This document shows positions 15,659 through 23,252 of a stretch of 23,275 bases of DNA, piece after piece. A model generated the notes under the pieces. The model searched no databases. It was not told the DNA's origin and worked only from the letters and a program-made list of their open reading frames with translations. The stretch is from contig DCIR01000043.1 in NCBI GenBank assembly GCA_002317155.1, forward strand, positions 33,099 through 56,373, in the 5' to 3' direction. This stretch comes from Lachnospiraceae bacterium UBA1721. Lineage in GTDB: Bacteria > Bacillota > Clostridia > Lachnospirales > Lachnospiraceae. Position 1 is the first letter of the stretch; each line of letters opens with the position of its first letter. Position numbers and translations under genes: made by a program.

Positions 15659-15946
15659 CTATTTTTTAAGCTTGCTCTTAATCTTATCCATCGAATCGAC
15701 AAAAAGCAAAATTTCAGCCACAACCTCGTACAGTTCAGGCGGAATCATTTCTCCTATTTCAAGTCTTGATAATGTATCCGCCAGCTTATCATCCCTGTGA
15801 ACAGGAACATCTGATTCCTTAGCCTTTTCAATTATTTTGTCCGCAATTATTCCGCGTCCGGTCGCAATTACCTTAGGTGCGGCATCATTGGGATCATATT
15901 CAAGCGCTATAGCCTGCTTTATCTTCTTTTTCTTTTCTTCAGCCAT
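15659..15946 (-). CDS. FlhB C-terminal-domain homologue (YlqH/FhlB-like)
   Basis: 95 aa, soluble. It resembles only the cytoplasmic C-terminal part of the flagellar export switch FlhB: ALEYDPNDAAPKVIATGRG (where FlhB has its autocleavage region, but no NPTH motif is present), then ADKIIEKAKESDVPVHRDDKLADTL and IGEMIPPELYEVVAEIL. It lacks all FlhB membrane spans. Stand-alone copies like this sit next to ylqG in Bacillus and can partly stand in for the FlhB C-terminus in flagellar assembly in some bacteria; whether that holds here is inference. The start is ATG 15946 with AAAGGG 7 nt upstream. Confidence 0.85.
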   Translation of the reverse strand: MAEEKKKKIKQAIALEYDPNDAAPKVIATGRGIIADKIIEKAKESDVPVHRDDKLADTLSRLEIGEMIPPELYEVVAEILLFVDSMDKIKSKLKK

Positions 15947-15957
15947 ATATCAACCCT

Positions 15958-17841
15958 TTAGGTTCTGACATCAAACGAATATTCCGCAAGTTTCATACTT
16001 CCTGTCATATCTATCACAGGACCAATTCCACTATTTGAAGAGTCACTGCCTTCTCCGGAAGTCTCTTCACCCTTTATACTCATTCTTGCCTTGCACGAAT
16101 ATCCCTTAGCTTCAAGTCGTTTGGTAAGTTCATCCATGTGAACATTCAGCAAATCAAGTGTTTCATCATCTGCCACAGTAAACTGTGTGGTGACTTTTTT
16201 ATCCAAGCCGCCGGTATCCATTGCCACATATACATCCAATGGGCCCAAATGCTCCATATCAAGATGAAGCAGTGCCGACACCTTGCCGTCGTTGTTACTC
16301 ATCTTTTTGCCGTTAGAATATACATACAAATCGCCGTGAGCACTGTCCCCGCCTGAAAGCTTTAGCGGCAACTGAACATATGCATACATCTGATTTACCT
16401 GATTCAGGAAATCAAGATTATTGCCCATATTTCCGGCAGACTCTCCTGCAGGCGTATTCTTCAGTCCCGCCGAATCCAACGACTCATTTATCACATTTAA
16501 CTGTCTTTGAAGTCTCTGATATAGCTCTTTTACATTATTCTTATCAGCTACCTGTTCGGGAGTAATGTTCCACTGAGCCTTCATTGCCTCTAAAACATTA
16601 TCTCTTATCATCGAATTATTCATAATCCGTGCAAGACTTTTTGTATCTCCCTCAGATATTGCTTTATCTATTGAATTCTTCAAAAAGTCAATAAGCTGTG
16701 CTGTTGACGCATCTTTTCCCGGAATATTTAATTCTCTAAGCTCCGTATTTCCTTGAGTTCCCTTAAGTTCATCCGCAAAAGACAAAATTTCATTTCTCAA
16801 CGACTCTATTGATTCGGCACTTAGATTAATCCTGTCATTCACAGCATTTTCAGCAATACCGGGTTCTTTTTCCAAAGCCGTTGTTTCTTCCGTTTTTGCA
16901 CCTAACAACAAGAGTGCACGCTCCATCGGGGATAGATTACTATTATCCGCAGCCTGCGTCTTTTCACCTGCTCCAAGCTCGTTAATAACAACACCTGCAG
17001 CGGAATCTTTTATCGCATCCGAAGCTTCCTTAATTCCTTCTTCAGCACCTTGTATACCATTAGCGGCAGTAGCTGAAGCATCAGGCAGCTCATTATTATC
17101 ACCAACCGCTTCCCAATCATATTCGGCGGCTATACTTAATGCCCCTTCAAAGACCTTAGCCGCACTTACCAAAGCATTAGCCTGATCCCCTGCATTAATC
17201 CCCGAATTGGAATCTTTGATCAGGTTGTCCACAAGTTCGGTTAGCTTACCTGCTACATCATTCATGCCTTCTCCAAGCTGATGCGACAGATTCTTGTATG
17301 AATTTAACTGTTCAAGATTATTTTCATTTACTTCAATACCCAGCCTATGAAGATCAACTATATCAATCACACTTGAATAAGCATAAGCCGATATATCTCT
17401 GAACATTCCGACAAGTGATGCACGGTCTATACTCATACCGGCCTGCATCATACTTTTGGTCATTGTGACTGTATCTGAAGTAAGCGGGAGTCCCGCCATA
17501 GATAACGCTTTAGAAATATTGGGATCTGAAGACGTATTTGTAAAAAGCGGTGACAAAGTAATACCCGAAGAAGTACTTCTCACCTGGAAAACAACATCTT
17601 TTCCGGGTTCTACATTAATACCCGACGATAATTTGGCATCAATATATTTATTGCCATCCACCTGTAATCTGACGCTGTCTCCGTCTCTCGAAACCACCTT
17701 GGCCTGTATAGAATCACCTGCATGAAGTGAAGACAATGTTAGCTGGGAACCATTTCTTCCGACGACAGGCAGACTTTGCTCTGTACCTGCTGTATTGCTG
17801 ACAGATATTCTGTTTCCGGAGGTTGCGTCTGATATTATCAT
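15958..17841 (-). CDS. FliK-like flagellar hook-length-control-related protein (YlqG-like)
   Basis: 627 aa from the chosen start. Residues up to about 110 form a beta-rich N-terminal region (GRNGSQLTLSSLHAGDSIQA, with repeated VxLxVDG patterns). The middle (about 190-470) is low-complexity, Ala/Ser/Asn/Glu-rich and probably disordered. From about 480 a folded domain resembling the FliK C-terminus (Flg_hook) appears: AYVQLPLKLSGGDSAHGDLY, LLHLDMEHLGPLDVYV, TLDLLNVHMDELTKRLEAKGY. The frame extends to a TTG at 17880, but ATG 17841 has AGGA 8 nt upstream and forms an ATGA overlap with the rnhB stop, so it is the start. It is paired with the FlhB-like gene; the two mimic a FliK-FlhB switch pair. 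Confidence 0.75.
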   Translation of the reverse strand: MIISDATSGNRISVSNTAGTEQSLPVVGRNGSQLTLSSLHAGDSIQAKVVSRDGDSVRLQVDGNKYIDAKLSSGINVEPGKDVVFQVRSTSSGITLSPLFTNTSSDPNISKALSMAGLPLTSDTVTMTKSMMQAGMSIDRASLVGMFRDISAYAYSSVIDIVDLHRLGIEVNENNLEQLNSYKNLSHQLGEGMNDVAGKLTELVDNLIKDSNSGINAGDQANALVSAAKVFEGALSIAAEYDWEAVGDNNELPDASATAANGIQGAEEGIKEASDAIKDSAAGVVINELGAGEKTQAADNSNLSPMERALLLLGAKTEETTALEKEPGIAENAVNDRINLSAESIESLRNEILSFADELKGTQGNTELRELNIPGKDASTAQLIDFLKNSIDKAISEGDTKSLARIMNNSMIRDNVLEAMKAQWNITPEQVADKNNVKELYQRLQRQLNVINESLDSAGLKNTPAGESAGNMGNNLDFLNQVNQMYAYVQLPLKLSGGDSAHGDLYVYSNGKKMSNNDGKVSALLHLDMEHLGPLDVYVAMDTGGLDKKVTTQFTVADDETLDLLNVHMDELTKRLEAKGYSCKARMSIKGEETSGEGSDSSNSGIGPVIDMTGSMKLAEYSFDVRT

Positions 17842-18593
17842 ATAAACTTTCCTATAAAGGATCTTCTGTGAATAGGACAAGGTCCGTACTCTTTTATTGC
17901 GGCTATATGTGCTGCAGTGCCATATCCAACATGTTTGGCAAATCCATATTCAGGATACATTTTGTCATATTCCATCATTTCACGGTCTCTTGTAACCTTA
18001 GCAAAAATGCTTGCCGCTCCGATTGATATACTTTTGGCATCACCTTTAATGATCGGTACCTGTTTTATATCAACTCCTGGAATATTAACTGCATCGTTTA
18101 ATAAAATATCGGGTTCCACACCCAATTGCTTTATAGCTTCTCGCATAGCTTCATACGTAGCCTGCAGAATATTTATCTCATCAATTCGTTGCGGTGAAGC
18201 ATGACCGACTGCACATGCCACTGCCTTTTCCTTAATTTCATCATAGAGCTTTTCACGCATCTTTTCAGAAACCTGTTTTGAATCATTGATATACAAAATA
18301 TCACAATCCTTGGGCAGGATTACCGCGCCTGCAACCACAGGACCTGCGAGCGGGCCTCTTCCGACCTCATCTATGCCGCATATAAGCCCGAATTCAGCAT
18401 ATTTACGCTCATATTCACCCAGTGCATATATACGCTTCTTTTCGTTCTCCAATGCCTCTATGCGCTTAATTCCGGACTGTACAGCCTTGACAACGCCGCT
18501 GCGCTCATCATTCTTATATTCTTCGATTATTTCATATAAATCTGCGACATCCGCATTTTTAATCAACGCACTGATTTCGGAAATACTTTTCAC
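17838..18593 (-). CDS. rnhB: Ribonuclease HII
   Basis: Cleaves RNA in RNA/DNA hybrids and at single ribonucleotides in DNA. The first catalytic pair D75-E76 sits in CGIDEVGRGPLAGPVVAGAV. NDSKQVSEKMREKLY follows, then a further acidic residue in LLNDAVNIPG and a C-terminal HIAAIKEYGPCPIHRRSF. 251 aa includes an N-terminal helical extension of about 70 residues, as seen in Firmicutes RNase HII. The start is GTG 18593 with GGAG 8 nt upstream. It lies 17 nt after lepB and shares a 4-nt ATGA overlap with the FliK-like gene. Confidence 0.97.
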   Translation of the reverse strand: MKSISEISALIKNADVADLYEIIEEYKNDERSGVVKAVQSGIKRIEALENEKKRIYALGEYERKYAEFGLICGIDEVGRGPLAGPVVAGAVILPKDCDILYINDSKQVSEKMREKLYDEIKEKAVACAVGHASPQRIDEINILQATYEAMREAIKQLGVEPDILLNDAVNIPGVDIKQVPIIKGDAKSISIGAASIFAKVTRDREMMEYDKMYPEYGFAKHVGYGTAAHIAAIKEYGPCPIHRRSFIGKFI

Positions 18594-18610
18594 TCTGATA
18601 ACTCCATCTA

Positions 18611-19237
18611 TTATTTAACAGTTCCAAATGATCCGAAAGGATAAAATCTTAATACCGCTTTACCGATTATCTTACCCTTGTCAACATTGCCAACAGTAGG
18701 GAAGCGACTATCAACCGAATCGTTACGGTTATCTCCCATAACAAAGTATTCATCTTCACCTAATGTAATAGGTTCTCCGGCTCTGATTATGTGTTCAGGG
18801 TCTATTATCTCTTTTCCATATGACTCTTCGAGCGGCTCACCATCAATGTAAATTGTTCCGTCCAATCCTATCTGAACAGTTTCCCCGGGTAAGCCAATAA
18901 CTCTTTTTATATAATATGTACTCTTATCATTATCGTAAGGATAAAAAACTACAATATCAAATCTCTTGGGATCAGAAAAACGATAAACAATCTTATTTAC
19001 CCAAAGGTTATCACCGTTTTGCAGTGTGGATTCCATCGACCTGCCATCAACAATTGTTCTCTGTCCTACATACTTAACCAGCAAGAATGCAATCAAAAAA
19101 ATAGCAAGCAGATATACTGCATCCAGGAACAATTCTTTAAGTACTTTATTCTTTGAAGTTTTCTTTGCTTTTCCGGCACCTGAAGTATCTGATTCAGACT
19201 GTACAACACCGGTCATATCTTCATCAATTTTACTCAT
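18611..19237 (-). CDS. lepB: Signal peptidase I (first copy)
   Basis: Membrane serine protease that removes signal peptides after export. 208 aa. A Ser/Thr/Lys-rich cytoplasmic head (1-35) is followed by one membrane anchor (about 37-56). The catalytic serine S67 is in GRSMESTL and the lysine K111 in YYIKRVIGLPGE. The closing box is EYFVMGDNRNDSVDSR, with the final segment GKAVLRFYPFG. The start is ATG 19237 with GGAG 7 nt upstream. It lies between rbgA and rnhB, one of two lepB copies flanking rbgA. In contrast to the second copy it keeps the classical GDNRNDSVDSR box. Confidence 0.96.
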   Translation of the reverse strand: MSKIDEDMTGVVQSESDTSGAGKAKKTSKNKVLKELFLDAVYLLAIFLIAFLLVKYVGQRTIVDGRSMESTLQNGDNLWVNKIVYRFSDPKRFDIVVFYPYDNDKSTYYIKRVIGLPGETVQIGLDGTIYIDGEPLEESYGKEIIDPEHIIRAGEPITLGEDEYFVMGDNRNDSVDSRFPTVGNVDKGKIIGKAVLRFYPFGSFGTVK

Positions 19238-19250
19238 AACAAATCTCCGC

Positions 19251-20090
19251 TCATGGTCTTTCTAAAGTAAGCATTCCCATTTTTCCGCTTCTGAAATCAT
19301 CCAGCATCAGAAAAGCAGCCTTATCTGTATCCGGTTCATCACCCTTCTTAAGAGCCTTTCTGGACACCGCCACAGCCTCAAGAACAGCGTATTTATCCAG
19401 CGACTCATCAACTGAATATCTATCGGCAATAACCCCTTTATAGCTTTCCTTAAGATACTCTATAAGATGACAAGCCAAATCCTGCTTATCGATAATCTCA
19501 TCATTAATAGAGCCGAGCATCGCTAATCTGATACCAACCTGCTGGTCCTCAAATTTAGGCCACAAAATACCGGGGGTATCAAGAAGTTCAATACTCTGAC
19601 TCAATCTTATCCACTGCTTACCTTTGGTAACTCCGGGCTTATTACCTGTTTTGGCAGTAGTCCTGCCGACAAACGAGTTGATAAACGTTGACTTACCGAC
19701 ATTGGGAATTCCGCAGACCATCGCTCTTATAGGCCTATTCTTAATTCCTCTTTTCAAGTCTCTTTCTATCTTTTCCTTGCATACTTCTCTTACGGCATTT
19801 TCAACCTTTTTAACCGCACCTCTGTTACGTGCATCGAGAAGAATTACCGCAATACCTTTATCCTCAAAATACGTCTTCCACAGTTCATTTGCTCTCTTAT
19901 CAGAAAGATCACATTTATTCAGGATAACCATTCTGAACTTATTTTTACCCAGTTCATCAATATCAGGATTACGACTGCTCAAAGGAGCTCTTGCATCCAG
20001 TAGTTCAATCACAAGATCAACCAACTGAATCTCTTCCTTCATCATACGAACTGCTTTGGTCATATGACCCGGATACCACTGATAATTCAT
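19251..20090 (-). CDS. rbgA: Ribosome biogenesis GTPase A
   Basis: Circularly permuted GTPase (YlqF) needed for late 50S subunit assembly. The N-terminus NYQWYPGHMTKA is diagnostic. G motifs come in permuted order: NKCD (58-61), DARN (86-89), G1 GIPNVGKST (127-135), G2 GVTKG (153-157) and G3 DTPG (171-174). A C-terminal helical domain binds rRNA. 279 aa is the normal length. The start ATG 20090 overlaps the stop of the upstream lepB by one base (TAATG). The position downstream of trmD-rplS and upstream of rnhB matches Bacillus, apart from the two lepB genes. Confidence 0.97.
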   Translation of the reverse strand: MNYQWYPGHMTKAVRMMKEEIQLVDLVIELLDARAPLSSRNPDIDELGKNKFRMVILNKCDLSDKRANELWKTYFEDKGIAVILLDARNRGAVKKVENAVREVCKEKIERDLKRGIKNRPIRAMVCGIPNVGKSTFINSFVGRTTAKTGNKPGVTKGKQWIRLSQSIELLDTPGILWPKFEDQQVGIRLAMLGSINDEIIDKQDLACHLIEYLKESYKGVIADRYSVDESLDKYAVLEAVAVSRKALKKGDEPDTDKAAFLMLDDFRSGKMGMLTLERP

Positions 20091-20671
20091 TACTTAACAA
20101 ACCCCATTTTTCCATCTTCACAGGGGAGCTTAAACCATACTCGCCCTACTATATCTTCTAAATCAACCGGTCCTAATCCGGATGATCTGCTGTCCTCACT
20201 GTCCGAAGGAGCATCTCCCATTACAAAATACTGTCCGGTCTCAAGTACCAGTTCATTTTCCGCAATTCCGGCTTCATATATATACTGCTCAATCACAGTA
20301 CTAACCTCGCCGTTTACATACAGCCTGGCATTTTTAATAACAACCGTATCACCGGGCACAGCGACAACCCTCTTGGTATAGTAATATGCATTCTCGTTAC
20401 CGTTCGGAAGAAAAAGCACAATATCTCCGGCCTTGGGTTTTCCCAAAACATACTTAAATCTGTCTACAAGGATTCCCTGCTCATTTTTAAGTCCGGGCTC
20501 CATCGAGATGCCGACAACATTCGATGTCATTCCATATAGCATAACCAAAGCACATGCAGCAAAAACAACAATTAAAATACTTATTATCCAGCTGAATATC
20601 TCTTTGACATGTTTTGAATTTATTTTCTTTTTACGTCTGTAAAATGACAGACCTTCTGTACGCTTAGCCAT
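20090..20671 (-). CDS. lepB: Signal peptidase I (second copy, variant active-site box)
   Basis: 193 aa. A strongly basic N-terminus (YRRKKKINSK) is followed by a membrane anchor (about 26-47). The catalytic S56 is in VGISMEPGL and K100 in YYTKRVVAVPGD. The late conserved box reads QYFVMGDAPSDSEDSR, where classical enzymes have GDNRxxSxDSR, so the Asn-Arg is replaced by Ala-Pro. This variation suggests different substrate preference rather than loss of activity, because the Ser/Lys dyad and SEDSR remain. No ribosome-binding site is visible before ATG 20671, and an extended -10 ends about 10 nt upstream, so the message may be almost leaderless. It is the first gene of the rbgA unit. Confidence 0.92.
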   Translation of the reverse strand: MAKRTEGLSFYRRKKKINSKHVKEIFSWIISILIVVFAACALVMLYGMTSNVVGISMEPGLKNEQGILVDRFKYVLGKPKAGDIVLFLPNGNENAYYYTKRVVAVPGDTVVIKNARLYVNGEVSTVIEQYIYEAGIAENELVLETGQYFVMGDAPSDSEDSRSSGLGPVDLEDIVGRVWFKLPCEDGKMGFVK

Positions 20672-20680
20672 AACGGATTT

Positions 20681-20689
20681 ATTTTATCA
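20681..20689 (-). promoter_or_regulatory. Extended -10 promoter element of lepB-rbgA
   Basis: On the minus strand TGATAAAAT (TGn plus TAAAAT) lies between the rplS terminator and lepB; the -35 is poor. The predicted start of transcription is near 20674, leaving only about 3 nt before the ATG. Confidence 0.5.
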
Positions 20690-20750
20690 TACTTTTCTTA
20701 TTGCATAAACAATACTTAAGAAATCGTAATAAATAGGTTTCTGTATAAGG

Positions 20751-20786
20751 AAAAAGGACAATCCTTCATAATGAAGAATTGTCCTT
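20751..20786 (-). terminator. Intrinsic terminator after rplS
   Basis: In the minus-strand RNA, AAGGACAAU pairs with AUUGUCCUU (20754-20786). The stem continues through a U-G wobble and five more pairs to a 3-nt loop, about 15 pairs in all, followed by a U-tract. It closes the rimM-trmD-rplS unit. Confidence 0.85.
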
Positions 20787-20810
20787 CAAGCTTTTTTGAG
20801 TAAAGATCAA

Positions 20811-21158
20811 TTAGCGAACAACTTCCTTAACCTTTGCCTTCTTACCAACGCGATCACGAAGGTAGTTAAGCTTTGCACGTCTAACCTTACCATGTCTTAC
20901 AACTTCAATCTTCTCTACATTGGGAGAGTGAAGGGGCCAGGTCTTCTCAACGCCTACGCCGTTAGAAGTCTTTCTAACAGTAAAGGTCTCTCTGTTGCTT
21001 CCGCCCTGTCTCTTAAGTACGGTTCCTTCGAAAACCTGAATTCTCTCACGGTTTCCTTCCTTGATCTTACCGTAAACACGTACGGTATCGCCTACACCGA
21101 AGTCATCAACTGAAGCCTTAAGCTCAGCAGCTTCGATTTCCTTAATAATGTCGCTCAT
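20811..21158 (-). CDS. rplS: 50S ribosomal protein L19
   Basis: 115 aa, the standard length. Family signatures: GDTVRVYGKIKEGNRERIQVFEG in the N-terminal half, RQGGSNRETFTVRK in the middle, and GVEKTWPLHSPNVEKIEVVRHGKVRRAKLNYLRDRVGKKAKVKE at the C-terminus, rich in basic residues. It sits at the 30S-50S interface. The start is ATG 21158 with AAGGAG 7 nt upstream. A separate promoter lies about 80 nt upstream and a terminator follows, so its level can be set apart from trmD. Confidence 0.98.
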   Translation of the reverse strand: MSDIIKEIEAAELKASVDDFGVGDTVRVYGKIKEGNRERIQVFEGTVLKRQGGSNRETFTVRKTSNGVGVEKTWPLHSPNVEKIEVVRHGKVRRAKLNYLRDRVGKKAKVKEVVR

Positions 21159-21169
21159 TTCAAGCTCCT

Positions 21170-21236
21170 TCCATACAATGGATGTTCTTAATACCTTTCT
21201 GGTAACAGAGGACCATCTTTGTTAACACAACGTTAA
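21170..21236 (-). promoter_or_regulatory. Possible structured leader of rplS
   Basis: Between promoter and gene lie three small inverted repeats: TTAAC/GTTAA (21222-21236), TGGT/ACCA (21200-21215) and TCCAT/ATGGA (21170-21182), the last just before the AAGGAG site. Ribosomal protein leaders that bind their own product are known for L19 in Firmicutes, but I cannot match this one to a specific consensus. Confidence 0.3.
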
Positions 21237-21237
21237 T

Positions 21238-21266
21238 ACTCTACACCAATATACACAAAAAAGCAA
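21238..21266 (-). promoter_or_regulatory. Candidate rplS promoter
   Basis: On the minus strand TTGCTT (21266-21261), a 17-base spacer and TAGAGT (21243-21238). The spacing is ideal and the boxes are moderate matches. It lies between the trmD stop and rplS. Confidence 0.45.
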
Positions 21267-21302
21267 GGACTTTTTTATCAATTTTGGCTTTATAAATATA
21301 TA

Positions 21303-22709
21303 TTATCTTGCAAAACCAAACCATGTGAAAACACGATTTCCAAGATACAATCCATTTTTACTCTGAAGTGCAAACGAAGCATCATTATCGATAATGACCT
21401 GTCCAAAAGGAACATGTCCCAGTTCCAATTCCCTGTTAATCATAAAGTTCTCTAGATCGGTTCCAAGGCCAAGCCTTCTGTATTCGTCGAATATATGCAG
21501 CATACCGATACTTCCCTCGTAATGAGTTCCGATAAATCCGGCAAGCTTTTCTTCCACAAATATACCATACACCTGACCACGTTCTATTCTGTTTCTGACG
21601 TAATCTGTTTCACCATGGCCATAATGCTCAGCCAATATCTCAGCATAGCTTATATCCAGCTGTTTAATATTCTTATTCTTTATCTTTTTATGAACCTTTT
21701 CTGTATATACTGCATTTTTTACATCACAGTAAAACTCAAAACGCTCATCATCCTTAATAACATCAAATATTTCTCTTGTCGAAATAAATATGTGCGCCTT
21801 TTCAGGAATCAAGGCTAATATTCTATCAGCACTTATCGATTCAACAGCTTTTTCTTCGGAAATACCTAAGCCTTCATTAATAAATACTATTCCGGCCTGA
21901 GGAATATATATCATAAGAGGATTTGTTGATATTATTTCACCTGTTCCTCTTTTAATAGCCTCTAATAAATGAACATTACTCTTCTTATCTTTTGAGAGCT
22001 CATCAATAATTCTCATTGATAGCTCATATTTCTCATAAAGGTCCGGTCTGACTGACTGTGTAAGTTCTTTAGACTTTTCAAGTCTCCACGCATCAACTTC
22101 CTTCGGATTACCCTTAAGTAAAATATCCGGAACCTTCTTATCCATCCATACTTCCGGTCTTGTGTACTGCGGATACTCAAGCAGATTACCATGGAAAGAT
22201 TCAATGTCTGCAGACACATCATTGCCAAGCACACCCGGCACAAGCCTTGAAATAGCATCAATCATAACAAGGGCAGGTAATTCCCCACCGGTAAGGACGT
22301 AATCACCGATAGAATATCTGTCAGTAACCACCTCATCAAGCACTCTTTGATCAATACCTTCATAATGTCCGCATATAAAAACAAGTTCTTCTTCCCGAGA
22401 CAATTCGTTGGCAATTGTCTGCGTAAAAGGACGTCCCTGCGGAGTGACATATATAGTTCTCGGCTTCTTTTTGCCTTCACACACGCAGTTAGCCATATAA
22501 GCATCATAAACAGGCTGTGCCTGCATCAGCATTCCGGCACCGCCTCCATAAGTGTAGTCATCTACACGATTATTTTTATCAGTCGAATAATCTCTGATAT
22601 TTACTGCCTTAAATGACAAAAGGCCCTTTTCACAGGCCTTTCCCAAAATACTTGTATGTAATCCCTGTTCTATGAACTCAGGAAACAATGTAAGGATTGT
22701 AAAATCCAT
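21303..22709 (-). CDS. trmD: tRNA (guanine37-N1)-methyltransferase fused to a GNAT acetyltransferase domain
   Basis: 468 aa, against about 230-260 for TrmD. Residues 1 to about 228 are a complete TrmD: FTILTLFPEFI, DDYTYGGGAGMLM, CGHYEGIDQR (113-122), the trefoil-knot AdoMet site YVLTGGELPALVMID (137-151) and YPQYTRPEVW. The catalytic-base region reads IESF where E. coli TrmD has EDSF, so Glu170 stands at the Asp169 position. Residues about 235-468 resemble a two-lobed GNAT protein: an N-lobe (NPLMIYIPQAGIVFIN) and a C-lobe with the acetyl-CoA loop RRLGLGT (411-417) and NDASFALQSKNGL (442-454). The frame is open throughout. TrmD makes m1G37, which prevents +1 frameshifting; the acetyl acceptor is unknown. 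The start is ATG 22709 with GAGG 7 nt upstream; the rimM stop is 2 nt away. Confidence 0.93.
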   Translation of the reverse strand: MDFTILTLFPEFIEQGLHTSILGKACEKGLLSFKAVNIRDYSTDKNNRVDDYTYGGGAGMLMQAQPVYDAYMANCVCEGKKKPRTIYVTPQGRPFTQTIANELSREEELVFICGHYEGIDQRVLDEVVTDRYSIGDYVLTGGELPALVMIDAISRLVPGVLGNDVSADIESFHGNLLEYPQYTRPEVWMDKKVPDILLKGNPKEVDAWRLEKSKELTQSVRPDLYEKYELSMRIIDELSKDKKSNVHLLEAIKRGTGEIISTNPLMIYIPQAGIVFINEGLGISEEKAVESISADRILALIPEKAHIFISTREIFDVIKDDERFEFYCDVKNAVYTEKVHKKIKNKNIKQLDISYAEILAEHYGHGETDYVRNRIERGQVYGIFVEEKLAGFIGTHYEGSIGMLHIFDEYRRLGLGTDLENFMINRELELGHVPFGQVIIDNDASFALQSKNGLYLGNRVFTWFGFAR

Positions 22710-22711
22710 TT

Positions 22712-23227
22712 CTACGCCTCATCCAACAGTCCATCCATTACATGAACTTTAACAAATCCCTCTTCTACATCCACATCAAGAATACATTCCTTGATTGCAG
22801 GCAACAAAAGCTCTCTGCCATCATTCATATTAATCTGATAGACATCATTAGCGCCGGTTTGAATAACATCAACGAGAGTACCAATCTCACTATCATTCTC
22901 ATCAATTACTTTGAGTCCGATAAGGTCAGCAATAAAATACTCATCCTTTGATAATCTCACAGCATGTTCACGATCAACAAAGATTCCGCACTGTCTGAAT
23001 TTGACAGCCTCCTCGGGCGATTCAATACCTTTGAGCTTGAGAAGTACTTTATCCGGTGAAACCCGGGCGCTCTCAACATCATAAGCAGTCTTTGTGGATT
23101 TAACCTCAACAAAAACCTGCTTGCAACGCTTAAAGCGTCTCGGGTCATCGGTAGTAGGATAAACTTTCATTTCTCCATGAACGCCATGAGAACCTGTAAT
23201 GATACCAATCTTGAAATAATCTTCCAT
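22712..23227 (-). CDS. rimM: Ribosome maturation factor RimM
   Basis: Assists 30S maturation around the 16S rRNA head and binds S19. 171 aa. The N-terminal RimM domain starts YFKIGIITGSHGVHGEMKVYPTTDDP and the C-terminal PRC-barrel shows EYFIADLIGLKVIDEN, GTLVDVIQTGANDVYQI and LLLPAIKECILDVDVEEGFVKV. The start is ATG 23227 with AAAGGAA about 4 nt upstream. It is tightly linked to trmD (2-nt gap). Confidence 0.96.
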   Translation of the reverse strand: MEDYFKIGIITGSHGVHGEMKVYPTTDDPRRFKRCKQVFVEVKSTKTAYDVESARVSPDKVLLKLKGIESPEEAVKFRQCGIFVDREHAVRLSKDEYFIADLIGLKVIDENDSEIGTLVDVIQTGANDVYQINMNDGRELLLPAIKECILDVDVEEGFVKVHVMDGLLDEA

Positions 23228-23252
23228 ACGGTTCCTTTTCCAAATCAGTTCA

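Noticed and set aside
17842..17880. Upstream TTG start giving 13 more residues to the FliK-like protein
   Set aside because: It would overlap rnhB by 43 bases; the ATG at 17841 has a good ribosome site and the classical ATGA overlap.
21251..21290. AAAAAAG...CTTTTTT stem after trmD as a terminator
   Set aside because: Only seven weak A-T-dominated pairs; it overlaps the candidate rplS promoter and has no convincing GC stem.
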